Shown here: positions 50,444-61,975 of the stretch, one piece after another | How positions within the stretch are numbered: the stretch's first letter is position 1 | Layout: each line of letters starts with the position of its first letter | From: Mycobacterium asiaticum | GTDB lineage: Bacteria > Actinomycetota > Actinomycetes > Mycobacteriales > Mycobacteriaceae | Assembly: GCF_001673315.1 (NCBI RefSeq) | Contig: NZ_LZLQ01000154.1 | Span: forward strand, 1 to 64,000 | Direction: 5' to 3' | Length of the DNA stretch: 64,000 nt | Made by a program: the position numbers and the translations under genes | Notes under the pieces: generated by a model | What the model saw: the letters and a program-made list of their open reading frames with translations, nothing else | The model's database searches: none | Told to the model about the DNA's origin: nothing

Positions 50444-51106
50444 CTATAGCGCGCAGTCGCCGCACTTTCCGCCGCCCGGGACGCGATAGAAGAGGCAACA
50501 GCTGTTGCGTCGGAAGCCGAGGTCCGCGCCGGTGAGGAGGCCGGTGCCGACGAGCTGACCGGTGCCCAGTAATTCGGTGGTCAGCGCCGTAATCTGTGCG
50601 CGCAGTTCCGGCCGCGCTACCAACAGCATCCGCGAAGTGCCTACCAGCGCGGACGCGATGTTGCCGTAGAGCAGCCCGGGTGCCAGGTCGGCCGGCAGGC
50701 CGGCGGCCAACCGCTCCATGTGCTCGCACACGACTACGCGATACAACACCTCGGCGGTGGCTGCGACGGGCTCGCCGGTGGGTTCGGGCAGCCGTAACTG
50801 GGCGTTGTCGTCGGCACGTTGCAACTCGGTCAGGTCCGGGATGACGCCGTGAGCCAGCACGCAGGCGAGCACGGGTGACCACAGCCGGGCGGCGTGGCCG
50901 AGGTGCACCAGGGAGGCGCCGACCCGCAGTTCGGTGCGGTACCGGGTGACGGTGGCCTCGACGAGGCCGGCGAATCCGTCGGCGTAGGACCCGGCAACGG
51001 GATGCCACCCGGTCGGATCTCCGCTCACCGTGAGAGCGAAAAAGCCCCCGTACGAGGCAACTTCGGCGAGCTCCACGGAGATGTCGATCCGGATATGTTG
51101 CCACAC
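50444..51106 (-). CDS. FhuF-like [2Fe-2S] ferric reductase family protein
   Basis: A 220-residue protein that ends in the FhuF iron-sulfur motif C-C-x10-C-x2-C (C203, C204, C215, C218). FhuF-type proteins reduce ferric siderophores in the cytoplasm. The gene is divergent from recA. The reading frame extends further upstream into the recA promoter region, so I placed the start at the GTG at 51106; it is uncertain. The last Cys cluster resembles the short Cys-rich fragment Rv2737A that sits beside recA in M. tuberculosis, so this may be the intact ancestor of that remnant. Confidence 0.78.
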   Translation of the reverse strand: MWQHIRIDISVELAEVASYGGFFALTVSGDPTGWHPVAGSYADGFAGLVEATVTRYRTELRVGASLVHLGHAARLWSPVLACVLAHGVIPDLTELQRADDNAQLRLPEPTGEPVAATAEVLYRVVVCEHMERLAAGLPADLAPGLLYGNIASALVGTSRMLLVARPELRAQITALTTELLGTGQLVGTGLLTGADLGFRRNSCCLFYRVPGGGKCGDCAL

Positions 51107-51124
51107 CGGCGTGTCGGCCGGGAG

Positions 51125-51140
51125 TCGAACAGGTGTTCGG
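51125..51140. promoter_or_regulatory. LexA-binding SOS box of recA
   Basis: TCGAAC-AGGT-GTTCGG fits the mycobacterial SOS box (TCGAAC-N4-GTTCGA) with one mismatch, and is 107 bases upstream of the recA ATG. It is also 19 bases upstream of the proposed start of the FhuF-like gene, so LexA could control both directions. Confidence 0.9.
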
Positions 51141-51170
51141 CTACTGTGGTGAGCATTCGGAGACCTCGAC

Positions 51171-51193
51171 TTGTCAGACCCCGCGCCTAGTGT
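51171..51193 (+). promoter_or_regulatory. RecA-NDp-type LexA-independent promoter
   Basis: TTGTCAGAC, then eight bases, then TAGTGT (51188-51193). This agrees with the mycobacterial RecA-independent DNA-damage promoter motif TTGTCRGTG-N8-TANNNT (seven of nine in the first part). It lies about 54 bases upstream of the recA ATG. This promoter class has been linked to a ClgR-like activator. Confidence 0.8.
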
Positions 51194-51246
51194 CACGGCC
51201 AACCGACCAACACCGGTCACCGAACACCGACTACAGGAGAAGCATC

Positions 51247-52287
<1,041 letters not shown>

Positions 52288-52837
52288 GTCTGGGCGTCGC
52301 GACGAGCAGGCGCGGGCACTGTGCCTGCGCCTGCTCACCGCGAGAGCACGCACCCGGGCTGAACTGGCCGCACAGCTGACCAAGCGGGGTTACCCCGACG
52401 ACGTCAGCAACCGGGTACTGGATCGGCTGGCCACGGTGGGCTTGGTGGACGACACCGATTTCGCCGAACAGTGGGTGCGGTCGAGGCGTGCGAACACCGG
52501 TAAGAGTCGGCGCGCGCTGGCCGCCGAATTGCACACCAAGGGTGTCGACAACGAGGTGATCACCGCGGTGCTCGCCGACATCGACGCCGGTGCCGAACGG
52601 GACCGAGCCGAGCAGCTCGTGCGGACCAAATTGCGGCGGGAGGTGCTCAGCGAGGACGACACCAAAGTAGGGCGCCGCCTGATCGGGATGTTGGCCCGTC
52701 GCGGGTACAGCCAGGCGGTGGCGTGCGAGGTGGTCTTCGCCGAGCTGGCCGCCGAGCGGCAACGCCGACGCGTCTAGTCGGACGCCTGACGAGCTGCGGA
52801 TTCATCCCGCAGATCCCGGTCGCCGTACCATGGCCCC

Positions 52838-54373
52838 GTGACTTCGACGGTGGCGCCAGAAGGCCGGGCTGCAAGCGACGCAGCAGCGGGTCCGGTGCGT
52901 ACCTATCAGGTCCGCACCTACGGCTGCCAGATGAACGTGCACGACTCCGAACGGCTCGCGGGCCTGCTCGAAGCCGCCGGCTACCAGCGCGCGGCCGACG
53001 GGGCCGACGCCGACGTCGTCGTCTTCAACACCTGTGCCGTCCGCGAGAACGCCGACAACAAGCTGTACGGCAACCTCAGCCACTTGGCGCCCCGCAAACG
53101 CGGTAACCCCGACATGCAGATCGCCGTGGGCGGCTGCCTGGCCCAGAAGGACCGCGACACCGTGCTGCGCAAGGCGCCGTGGGTCGACGTGGTTTTCGGC
53201 ACCCACAACATCGGGTCACTACCTACGCTGCTGGAGCGGGCCCGGCACAACAACGTCGCACAGGTGGAGATCGCCGAGGCGCTTCAGGAATTCCCCTCGT
53301 CACTGCCCAGCTCCCGCGAATCAGCTTATGCGGCATGGGTTTCCATCGCGGTGGGCTGCAACAACAGCTGCACGTTCTGCATTGTCCCCGCGCTGCGGGG
53401 CAAGGAGGTGGACCGCAGCCCGGACGACATCTTGGCCGAGGTGCGGTCGTTGGTGGACACCGGCGTACTCGAAGTCACCCTGCTGGGCCAGAACGTCAAT
53501 GCCTACGGCGTTTCCTTCGCCGACCCGGCGATACCCCGCAATCGCGGCGCCTTCGCCGAACTGCTGCGTGCCTGCGGCGGAATCGACGGATTGGAGCGGG
53601 TCCGCTTCACCTCGCCACATCCAGCGGAGTTCACCGACGACGTCATCGAGGCGATGGCAGAGACGCCCAACGTCTGTCCCGCGCTACACATGCCGCTGCA
53701 ATCCGGCTCGGACCGGATTCTGCGGGCGATGCGGCGGTCTTACCGCGCCGAGCGCTATCTGGGCATCATCGAGCGGGTCCGGGCGGCCATGCCGCATGCC
53801 GCCATCACCACCGATGTGATTGTCGGGTTCCCTGGTGAGACCGAAGAGGACTTCGCCGCAACGCTCGATGTGGTTCGGCAGGCGCGGTTCGCCGCCGCGT
53901 TCACCTTCCAGTACTCCAAGCGTCCCGGCACACCCGCCGCCGCCCTTCCCGACCAACTGCCGAAGGCCGTCGTGCAGGAGCGCTACGAGCGTCTCGTCGA
54001 GTTGCAGGAGCGGATTTCGCTGGAGCACAACACTGGATTGATCGGCCAGACGGTCGAACTGCTCGTCGCCACCGGTGAAGGCCGCAAAGACACGCGCACC
54101 GCGCGGATGAGTGGTCGCGCCCGCGACGGCCGACTGGTGCATTTCGCAGCAGGTGACCAGCAGGTACGACCGGGCGACATCATCACCGCACAGATCACCG
54201 ACGCCGCGCCGCACCACTTGATCGCTGACGCGGGCATCCTCAGCCATCGCCGCACCCGTGCTGGCGACGCCCACGCCGCGGGCCTCCGCCCCGGTGGCGT
54301 CGGCTTGGGTATGCCCGCTGTCGGGCGGCCCGTCGCGCCGGCCGAACCGGCCGGGTGTGGAGCAGCCCGGTAA
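52838..54373 (+). CDS. miaB: tRNA-2-methylthio-N6-isopentenyladenosine synthase MiaB
   Basis: A radical SAM methylthiotransferase that acts on A37 of tRNA after MiaA. The 511 residues comprise an N-terminal UPF0004 cluster domain (YGCQMNVHDSERL, three Cys), a radical SAM motif C174-x3-C178-x2-C181 (CNNSCTFC), and a TRAM domain (GQTVELLVATGEGRKDTRT). Start is GTG. The C-terminal tail is about 30 residues shorter than the 545-residue M. tuberculosis form and rich in Pro and Ala. miaA, the preceding enzyme in the pathway, is in the same window. Confidence 0.97.
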   Translation: MTSTVAPEGRAASDAAAGPVRTYQVRTYGCQMNVHDSERLAGLLEAAGYQRAADGADADVVVFNTCAVRENADNKLYGNLSHLAPRKRGNPDMQIAVGGCLAQKDRDTVLRKAPWVDVVFGTHNIGSLPTLLERARHNNVAQVEIAEALQEFPSSLPSSRESAYAAWVSIAVGCNNSCTFCIVPALRGKEVDRSPDDILAEVRSLVDTGVLEVTLLGQNVNAYGVSFADPAIPRNRGAFAELLRACGGIDGLERVRFTSPHPAEFTDDVIEAMAETPNVCPALHMPLQSGSDRILRAMRRSYRAERYLGIIERVRAAMPHAAITTDVIVGFPGETEEDFAATLDVVRQARFAAAFTFQYSKRPGTPAAALPDQLPKAVVQERYERLVELQERISLEHNTGLIGQTVELLVATGEGRKDTRTARMSGRARDGRLVHFAAGDQQVRPGDIITAQITDAAPHHLIADAGILSHRRTRAGDAHAAGLRPGGVGLGMPAVGRPVAPAEPAGCGAAR

Positions 54374-54397
54374 ATGGCTGGGATTGGAGAAGTAGAC

Positions 54398-55000
54398 GTG
54401 GGGAATTTCGACGCCTACCGGTCTGAAATCGAGGCGGCGGAACGCCGCGTCGCGCGTGAGATCGAGCCTGGCGCAAGGGCTTTGGTGGTCGCGGTGCTGG
54501 TATTCGTGCTGTTGGGATCGTTCATCCTGCCGCACACCGGCAGCGTGCGCGGCTGGGATGTGCTGTTTGGTGGTCGAGGTGCCGACGCGGCCGCGGTGGC
54601 GTTGCCCTCGCACGTTTTCACCTGGCTGACGCTGGTATTCGGCGTCACATTCTCCGTACTGGCGCTGCTGACGCGGCGTTGGGCGGTGGCCTGGGTAGCG
54701 CTGGCCGGCTGCGCGCTGGCCAGCGGTACCGGACTACTTGCGGTGTGGTCGCGTCAGACCGTCCCGCCGGGCCATCCCGGTCCGGGCATCGGGCTGATCG
54801 TGTCGTGGATCGCGGTGATCATGCTGACGTTCCACTGGGCGCGGGTGGTCTGGCAGCGCACCATCGTGCAACTCGCCGCGGAGGAGCAGCGCCGTCGCGT
54901 GGTCGCGCAGGACCAGGCCAAAACCCTGCTGGACAACCTGCGGGACAACCCGGACGAACCGGACAGCGGCGGCCAACCGCAGCGGGCGGCGGACAGCTAG
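54398..55000 (+). CDS. Three- to four-helix membrane protein
   Basis: A 200-residue membrane protein, orthologue of Rv2732c. Four hydrophobic helices (about residues 27-47, 71-91, 97-117, 128-150) lie between a charged N-terminus and a cytoplasmic C-terminal tail with EEQRRRVVAQDQAK, Pro- and Asp-rich at the end. Start is GTG at 54398, with GGAGA seven bases upstream; an ATG at 54374 immediately after miaB is possible (208 residues). Function unknown. It converges with the DUF349 gene with a four-base overlap (CTAG). Confidence 0.82.
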   Translation: MGNFDAYRSEIEAAERRVAREIEPGARALVVAVLVFVLLGSFILPHTGSVRGWDVLFGGRGADAAAVALPSHVFTWLTLVFGVTFSVLALLTRRWAVAWVALAGCALASGTGLLAVWSRQTVPPGHPGPGIGLIVSWIAVIMLTFHWARVVWQRTIVQLAAEEQRRRVVAQDQAKTLLDNLRDNPDEPDSGGQPQRAADS

Positions 55001-56361
55001 GACCTGCGGGTCAGGGCCTGCGCGGCGGCGTCGGCCCACTGACGCCATTGCGCGGCGTTGGCCTTGGCCTCGTCGGCTTCCTTGGTTCTGCCGGCCGCTG
55101 CCGCCTTCGCGGCCTGCTGTTCGAACTGCTCGGCGCGGGCCCGGAACTGCTCCGCGCGGGCCTGCGCCTGCGGGTCGGCCCAGTCGGACTCGCCGGCGTC
55201 GCGCACCTTCTTCTCGACCGCACGCAGTCGCCGCTCCAGTTCCGCGGAGCGCTCCCGCGGCACCTTTCCGATCGCATCCCACTTGTCAGCGATCGCGCGC
55301 AGCGCGGCCCGGGCGGCGTCGTGGTTGCTGGTGTCCAGCTTCTCCGCTTCTGCCAGCAGCGCTTCCTTCGATGCCGCGTTGGCGCGCAACTCGGCATCCT
55401 TCTCGGCATTGACGGCATTGCGCGCCGAGAAGAACGCGTCCTGGGCGGCCTTGAAGCGACGCCACAACGCGTCGTCGACGTCCTTGCTGGCCCGCCCTGC
55501 GGCCTTCCACTCGGTCAGCAGGCGGCGAAATTCCGCACTGGTGGACCCCCAGTCGGTCGAATCGGACAGCGCCTCCGCACGCTCACACAGCCGCTCCTTG
55601 GACTGCCGCACACCCAGTCGCTCTCGGTCCAACTCCGCGAAGTGCGAGCCGCGCCGGCGGTTGAAGGTCTCACGTGCTGTGGAGTAGCGCTTCCACAAGG
55701 CATCGTCGACCTTGCGGTCCAGCCCGTTGATCGTCTTCCACTCGTCGAGGATCGCCCGCAGCCGGTCACCGGCGATCTTCCATTGAGTGGAATTGGCCGC
55801 CAGGTCCTCGGCCTCGGCCGCCAACGCTTCCTTGCGGGCGGTCTGAGCGGCTCGGTGCTCTTCGCGCCGGGAACGGTTGGCGACGACGTAGACGTCGATG
55901 CGTGCCTGGATGTCGGCCAGTCGGCTCGCGATCGCGTCGACATCGCCCAGCACCGCGGCCGTCGGCACCGTCTCGGCCAGCGCGGCGGCGTTGGCCCGGA
56001 TCTTGCGGGGGTCACCGGTGCCCGAGATCAGTCGCTCTTCCATCAGGGCGACCTCGGTGCTCAAATCCTCGAACCGTCGGCCGAAGTGCGCGAATGCGGC
56101 TTCGGGGTCACCGGCCTGCCATGAACCGATGACGCGTTCGCCAGACGAACTGATCAGCCACACCGTGCCGTCGTCGTCTACCCGTCCGAACCGGTGCGGA
56201 TCGTTGCGTGGGGGGACGGGCAGCGGGTGGGCGACCGACGCACCGGGTCGTGGCGCCGGTCGAGGTCCCGGCCTCGGTCCGGGACGCGGCCCTGGAACTG
56301 GTCCCGATTGCCCCGACCCTGGTTCAGCCGCCGGACCTGTGAAGTCGTCGCCGCCCGTCAT
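54997..56361 (-). CDS. DUF349 repeat protein
   Basis: A 454-residue, helical protein with several DUF349-like repeats of about 75 residues, seen as the recurring pattern AL(W/...)xRFKxAxDxFxxxR; WKTINGLDRKVDDALWKRY and WKAAGRASKDVDDALWRRF are two clear copies. It is orthologous to Rv2731. A Pro/Gly/Arg repeat (PGPRPGPRPGPRP) precedes a region with WLISSSGERVIGSW. No catalytic motif is seen; a nucleic-acid or ribosome-linked role is guessed for such repeats, not shown here. It converges with the membrane protein gene. Confidence 0.86.
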   Translation of the reverse strand: MTGGDDFTGPAAEPGSGQSGPVPGPRPGPRPGPRPAPRPGASVAHPLPVPPRNDPHRFGRVDDDGTVWLISSSGERVIGSWQAGDPEAAFAHFGRRFEDLSTEVALMEERLISGTGDPRKIRANAAALAETVPTAAVLGDVDAIASRLADIQARIDVYVVANRSRREEHRAAQTARKEALAAEAEDLAANSTQWKIAGDRLRAILDEWKTINGLDRKVDDALWKRYSTARETFNRRRGSHFAELDRERLGVRQSKERLCERAEALSDSTDWGSTSAEFRRLLTEWKAAGRASKDVDDALWRRFKAAQDAFFSARNAVNAEKDAELRANAASKEALLAEAEKLDTSNHDAARAALRAIADKWDAIGKVPRERSAELERRLRAVEKKVRDAGESDWADPQAQARAEQFRARAEQFEQQAAKAAAAGRTKEADEAKANAAQWRQWADAAAQALTRRS

Positions 56362-56925
56362 TGCTCGTCACCTACCCTTTTGCCGTCGCGCGGTGCAATT
56401 CCCGCGCCCCTGCCGCGCGAAGCGGCACCCATCCGGACGCCGACCGTACTCAGGTTGGCGAAACCGATTTTCCACAGACATTGAAGCAGTTCGGGCAGCC
56501 GTGCGCGGCCACCTTTCGCCGATGCCTTTTCGACACGGGTTCCAACACAGGTTCCAACACGCATTCCAACACGCATTCCAACACGCGACGGGTCGACCGA
56601 GTGTGCGTTCCGCACGAGTGCCGGATCCCGACCTTGTGATGGCGGTAACGAAAGCATTCCTGTTGGGTTGCGCCCGATAGCCGATCCGCGGGCGCGGGTA
56701 CCGTTACGAAGGACGTTGATGGCCAGCGCCGCCGCTGCGAGATGGCCTTTCACAGCTGCTCCATAGCTGGACCTGGGTGGCACTCAGCCCGATGAGCGAG
56801 TCTAGGAGAGCGACGAGCAGCCTAAATCACTGTCCAGAGCGTATAGAGGGCCATAAAGTATTCGATGAACTACTAGCGACCGGCCGGGGGACTGCTGGTA
56901 GCCAAGTGTGGAATTGAGGGTCGCC
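56362..56925. other. Gene-poor spacer of 564 bases with short tandem repeats
   Basis: Between the DUF349 gene and the transporter gene. A 141-residue open frame on the minus strand (56358-56783) and a 92-residue frame on the plus strand exist, but both cross the 12-bp repeat array and neither resembles a protein I know. The position corresponds to Rv2730, a hypothetical gene in M. tuberculosis. The promoter of the transporter gene is expected near 56880; I see no clear motif. Confidence 0.55.
56540..56587 (+). repeat. Four tandem 12-bp units
   Basis: TTCCAACACGCA-type units at 56540, 56552, 56564 and 56576, with the last two bases varying (GG, CA, CA, CG). The period is a multiple of three, so any coding frame across it stays open, which explains the spurious frames here. 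Confidence 0.9.
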
Positions 56926-57891
56926 ATGTCAATGGTTGGGATCGCCGGAATAATCGCGCTGTTCGCGGCGCTCGCGTCGGCGACCGGCGACGTGATCAGG
57001 CAGCGCTCGGCGCACGAGATCACCGACGAGAACGTCGGGCACCTCAAGCTGTTCGGCATGTCCTTGCGGGACAGCCGGTGGTGGCTGGGCGGCATGTGCG
57101 CGATCCTCAACTACAGCCTGCAGGCGGTAGCGCTGGTGTGGGCGTCGGTGATGCTGGTCACTGCTTTGCAGGTGACCGCGCTGTTGTTCGCGCTGCCGAT
57201 CTATGCACGTCTTGCCCACCACAAGACGACCCGGTCGGAGTGGCTCTGGGCTGTCACGCTGGCCGCCTCCCTGGCCGTGGTCATCATCGTCGGCGACCCG
57301 ACGGCCGGTCATGACCGGGCGCCGTTGAGCACCTGGATCATCGTGGCTGCCGTGATGGTTCCGCTGCTGGTCTCGTGCGTGGTCGCGGCGAAGGTGCTGC
57401 ACGGTCGCCCGGCTGCGGCTGTGCTGCTGGCATTGACCGCGGGATCGTCGCTGGCGTTGTTCGCGGTCCTGACCAAAGGCGTCGTCGACGTGCTGCACCT
57501 GCAGGGGCTCGGGGCTGCGCTGACCGCGCCTGAGTTCATTCCGTGGCTGATCATGATGTTGTGCGGGATGATCTTCCAGCAGTCGGCCTTCCGGGCCGGT
57601 GCGCTGACCGCGTCGTTGCCGACGATGACCGTAGCCAAGCCGACCGTGGCCACGATCCTGGGAATCACGGTGCTGGGGGAGACGCTGGTGGCCGACGGCC
57701 CCGAGTGGATCGTGCTGGTCGCCGCGGTTGCGGTCGTGATCATCGCGACCGTCGGACTGGCCCGCGGCGAAGCCGCCACCATCGTGGCCGACGCGGGCGG
57801 CGATGTTCCCGACCTGACGACCCAGCCGGCGGCCGAGGTCGCCCCCGTCCCCGCCGCTGAAGGCCCGGCCTGGGGCTCCACCTCCGCCTGA
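56926..57891 (+). CDS. DMT-family membrane transporter-like protein
   Basis: A 321-residue protein with about ten membrane helices, of the drug/metabolite transporter superfamily, orthologue of Rv2729c. Two EamA-like halves are suggested: helices 1-5 (about 5-150) and 6-10 (about 150-290). RQRSAHEI precedes helix 2; AKPTVATILGITVLGETL is the end of the second half and typical for the family. A Pro/Ala-rich tail of 35 residues is cytoplasmic. The ATG at 56926 has GAGGG upstream; a GTG 18 bases earlier is an option. The cargo is unknown. Confidence 0.85.
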   Translation: MSMVGIAGIIALFAALASATGDVIRQRSAHEITDENVGHLKLFGMSLRDSRWWLGGMCAILNYSLQAVALVWASVMLVTALQVTALLFALPIYARLAHHKTTRSEWLWAVTLAASLAVVIIVGDPTAGHDRAPLSTWIIVAAVMVPLLVSCVVAAKVLHGRPAAAVLLALTAGSSLALFAVLTKGVVDVLHLQGLGAALTAPEFIPWLIMMLCGMIFQQSAFRAGALTASLPTMTVAKPTVATILGITVLGETLVADGPEWIVLVAAVAVVIIATVGLARGEAATIVADAGGDVPDLTTQPAAEVAPVPAAEGPAWGSTSA

Positions 57892-57917
57892 CGCGGCACC
57901 GGAGTTAGTTTGGTGGC

Positions 57918-58607
57918 GTGCTGAGCGCCATCGCCATCGTCCCGTCGACGCCGGTGCTGGTCCCCGAACTCGCCGGTGCCGCCGCCGAGGAGGTGGCGGA
58001 TCTGGCCGCGGCGGTGCGCGCCGCGGCTGCCGTGCTCCCGGACCGCTGGATCGCGGTCGGGGTCAGCCACACCGATTCGGTGGTGAATTTTGACAGCACC
58101 GGAAGCTTTGCGGGATTCGGCGTGGACGTGCGGGTTCGGCTGGCGCCGCAGTCACGCGACGAAACCCCGGTTGAAATGCCGCTGTGCGCGCTGATGGCCG
58201 GTTGGATACGCGGACAGGTTCGCCCCGAGGCGAACGTCCAGGTCCGCGTCTACGCCGAGGATGCTGATCCGGGGGCCGCGGAGGCTTGCGGCCGGCAGCT
58301 GCGGGTCGAGATTGACCAGGATCCCGATCCGATCGGCGTGCTGATCGTTGCCGACGGTGTGAACACGCTGACGCCCCGGGCCCCGGGCGGTTACGACCCG
58401 AGCGGCGCCGATGCCCAGCAGCTTCTGGACGATGCGCTGGCCGCCGGTGACGTCGACGCACTCATCCGGTTGCCCCGGCAGGCACTGGGGCGGGTGGCGT
58501 TCGCGGTACTGGCCGGGCTGAGCGAGTCCGGGCCGCGATCGGCCAAGGAGTTCTACCGCGGCGCGCCCTACGGGGTCGGCTATTTCGCCGGCGTCTGGCA
58601 GCCGTGA
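57918..58607 (+). CDS. Conserved Ala-rich protein, extradiol dioxygenase-like superfamily
   Basis: A 229-residue protein, orthologue of Rv2728c, resembling the class III extradiol ring-cleavage dioxygenase (LigB/MEMO-like) fold. It starts LSAIAIVPSTPVLVPEL, and has a GVSHTDSVV and GVLIVADGVNTL pattern, plausible metal-site loops. The classic His residues are not all evident, so an active iron site is uncertain. Start GTG. It overlaps miaA by four bases (GTGA), so it is cotranslated with the tRNA-modification enzyme. Function unknown. Confidence 0.75.
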   Translation: MLSAIAIVPSTPVLVPELAGAAAEEVADLAAAVRAAAAVLPDRWIAVGVSHTDSVVNFDSTGSFAGFGVDVRVRLAPQSRDETPVEMPLCALMAGWIRGQVRPEANVQVRVYAEDADPGAAEACGRQLRVEIDQDPDPIGVLIVADGVNTLTPRAPGGYDPSGADAQQLLDDALAAGDVDALIRLPRQALGRVAFAVLAGLSESGPRSAKEFYRGAPYGVGYFAGVWQP

Positions 58608-59530
58608 GACCGCTCGCCATCATCGGTCCCACCGGCACCGGTAAGTCCCAGCTCGCCCTGGACGTCGCAGAGGCAGTGAGCCGCGAGCTCGATGTCGAGA
58701 TCGTCAACGCCGACGCAATGCAGCTCTACCGGGGGATGGACATCGGCACCGCGAAGTTGCCCGTCGCGCAGCGCCGCGGCATTGCGCACCACCAACTCGA
58801 CGTCTTCGACGTCACCGAGACGGCAACCGTCGCCCACTACCAGCAGGCGGCCGCGGCCGATGTCGAGGCGATCATGGCCAGGGAAGCTGCGCCGGTAATC
58901 GTGGGCGGATCGATGCTCTACATCCAGTCGCTGCTCGACAACTGGTCGTTCCCTGCCACGGATCCCGGGGTGCGCGCCCGGTGGGAGCAGCGCCTGGCCG
59001 ACATCGGGGTGGGCCGGTTGCACGCCGAGCTGGCGCAGCGGGATCCGGCCGCGGCGGCCGCCATCCTGCCCACCGACGGTCGGCGCACCGTGCGTGCGCT
59101 GGAGGTCATCGAGCTCACCGGGCAGCCGTTCGCCGCATCCGCGCCGCGCATCGGCGTGCCCCGGTGGGACACTGTGATCATCGGATTGGATTGCGACACA
59201 ACGCATCTCGATGAGAGGCTGGTGCGGCGTACGGATGCCATGTTCGACGACGGCCTGGTCGGGGAGGTGCGTGCACTGCTCGATTGCGGGTTGCGCGAGG
59301 GGGTCACCGCATCCCGGGCACTCGGGTATGCCCAGGTAATCGCGGCACTCGATGCCGGCGGGACGGAGGAATCGCTGCGCGAGGCGCGCGAGCAGACCTT
59401 CGTCGGGACCCGGCGCTATGTGCGGCGCCAGCGGTCCTGGTTCCGTCGCGACCATCGGGTGCATTGGCTGGACGCCGCTGCGGGCGGCGCCGTCGACGAT
59501 GCGGTGCGGATCTGGCGGCACGTATCCTGA
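58604..59530 (+). CDS. miaA: tRNA dimethylallyltransferase MiaA
   Basis: MiaA transfers a dimethylallyl group to A37 of tRNAs reading U-starting codons, the substrate for MiaB. The 308 residues have the P-loop GPTGTGKSQ, the NADAMQLYRGMDIGTAK signature, and RRTVRALEVIE. Start is GTG, overlapping the preceding gene by four bases. dapF starts four bases downstream. Length is close to the 314 of M. tuberculosis. Confidence 0.98.
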   Translation: MRPLAIIGPTGTGKSQLALDVAEAVSRELDVEIVNADAMQLYRGMDIGTAKLPVAQRRGIAHHQLDVFDVTETATVAHYQQAAAADVEAIMAREAAPVIVGGSMLYIQSLLDNWSFPATDPGVRARWEQRLADIGVGRLHAELAQRDPAAAAAILPTDGRRTVRALEVIELTGQPFAASAPRIGVPRWDTVIIGLDCDTTHLDERLVRRTDAMFDDGLVGEVRALLDCGLREGVTASRALGYAQVIAALDAGGTEESLREAREQTFVGTRRYVRRQRSWFRRDHRVHWLDAAAGGAVDDAVRIWRHVS

Positions 59531-59534
59531 CCGG

Positions 59535-60404
59535 GTGTTATTCGCCAAGGGCCACGGCACCCAGAACGACTTCGTGCTGTTGCCCGACCTGGACTGCCGA
59601 GCGGCGCTGTCGGTTCCCCGGGTCGTCGCGCTGTGCGACCGGCGCCGGGGACTCGGCGCCGACGGCGTCCTGCGGGTCACCACCGCGGGCGCGGCGATCA
59701 ACGCCGGCGTACTCGACCGGCTGCCCGACGGCGTCAGCGGCACCGACTGGTACATGGACTACCGCAACGCCGACGGATCGAGGGCGCAGATGTGCGGCAA
59801 CGGGGTGCGGGTGTTCGCGCACTATCTGCGAGCCAGCGGCCTGGAATCGCGTAACGAGTTCGTCGTCGGGTCGTTGGCTGGCCCGCGGCTGGTCACGTTG
59901 CACCACAGTGACGCCACCCAAGCCGACGTCACCGTCGACATGGGCAAGGCCAGCAAGCTGGGCGCCGGTCATGCCGTCGTTGGCGGCAAACGCTTCAGTG
60001 GCCTGGCTGTCGACGTCGGAAACCCACATCTGGCCTGCGCCGACCCAGATCTGAGCGTGGCCGGCCTGGCTGCGCTGGATGTCGGCGGCCCGGTCGAATT
60101 CGATGCGGCCCAGTTCCCGGAGGGCGTCAACATCGAGATACTCACCGTCCCGGTCGACGGTGCGGTCACCATGCGGGTACACGAACGTGGCGTCGGCGAG
60201 ACCCGCTCGTGCGGCACCGGAACCGTAGCGGCCGCAGTCGCCGCGTTGGCCACCACCGGTGCCGATACCGGCACCCTGGCCGTGCGCGTCCCGGGCGGTG
60301 AGGTCACCGTCACCGTCACCGTCGCGACCAGCTTCCTGCGCGGCCCGTCTGTGCTGGTGGCCACCGGCGAACTGGAAGAGGGCTGGTGGACGGCGCCGGC
60401 GTGA
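59535..60404 (+). CDS. dapF: Diaminopimelate epimerase
   Basis: DapF converts LL- to meso-diaminopimelate for peptidoglycan and lysine, without cofactor. The catalytic thiols are C87 (MCGNGVR) and C226 (SCGTGT). Length 289 equals M. tuberculosis. The start GTG at 59535 gives the canonical VLFAKGHGTQNDF. It follows miaA by four bases and precedes hflX by 49, the usual mycobacterial order. With dapA and dapB, three genes of this pathway lie in the window. Confidence 0.98.
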   Translation: MLFAKGHGTQNDFVLLPDLDCRAALSVPRVVALCDRRRGLGADGVLRVTTAGAAINAGVLDRLPDGVSGTDWYMDYRNADGSRAQMCGNGVRVFAHYLRASGLESRNEFVVGSLAGPRLVTLHHSDATQADVTVDMGKASKLGAGHAVVGGKRFSGLAVDVGNPHLACADPDLSVAGLAALDVGGPVEFDAAQFPEGVNIEILTVPVDGAVTMRVHERGVGETRSCGTGTVAAAVAALATTGADTGTLAVRVPGGEVTVTVTVATSFLRGPSVLVATGELEEGWWTAPA

Positions 60405-60453
60405 GTTATTGGGGTGCACCGCGCGGCGCAACGTGTCACCATCGAAACTGCCT

Positions 60454-61884
<1,431 letters not shown>

Positions 61885-61903
61885 GCCAGCCCCGCCAGGT
61901 GCC

Positions 61904-61923
61904 TACCAACCACCCGGTTGGTA
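61904..61923. promoter_or_regulatory. Palindromic operator candidate upstream of fadE20
   Basis: TACCAACC-ACCC-GGTTGGTA has perfect 8-bp arms and a 4-bp spacer, 53 bases before the fadE20 ATG, with a TATATG directly after it. The form and position fit a TetR-family operator that represses a fatty-acid gene. No TetR gene is in the window. Confidence 0.82.
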
Positions 61924-61975
61924 TATGTTGGGCAGCAGAGTCCCGCATTTCTCAGACCAACGGAGGTCGTCCCGC

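Noticed and set aside
51107..51220. Longer N-terminus for the FhuF-like protein
   Set aside because: It would run through the SOS box and the recA promoter and shows no FhuF similarity before the ISVELAEVA segment.
56358..56783. 141-residue minus-strand frame at the Rv2730 position
   Set aside because: It runs through a 12-bp repeat array, has no recognisable family and no clear ribosome binding site. Not enough to call a gene.
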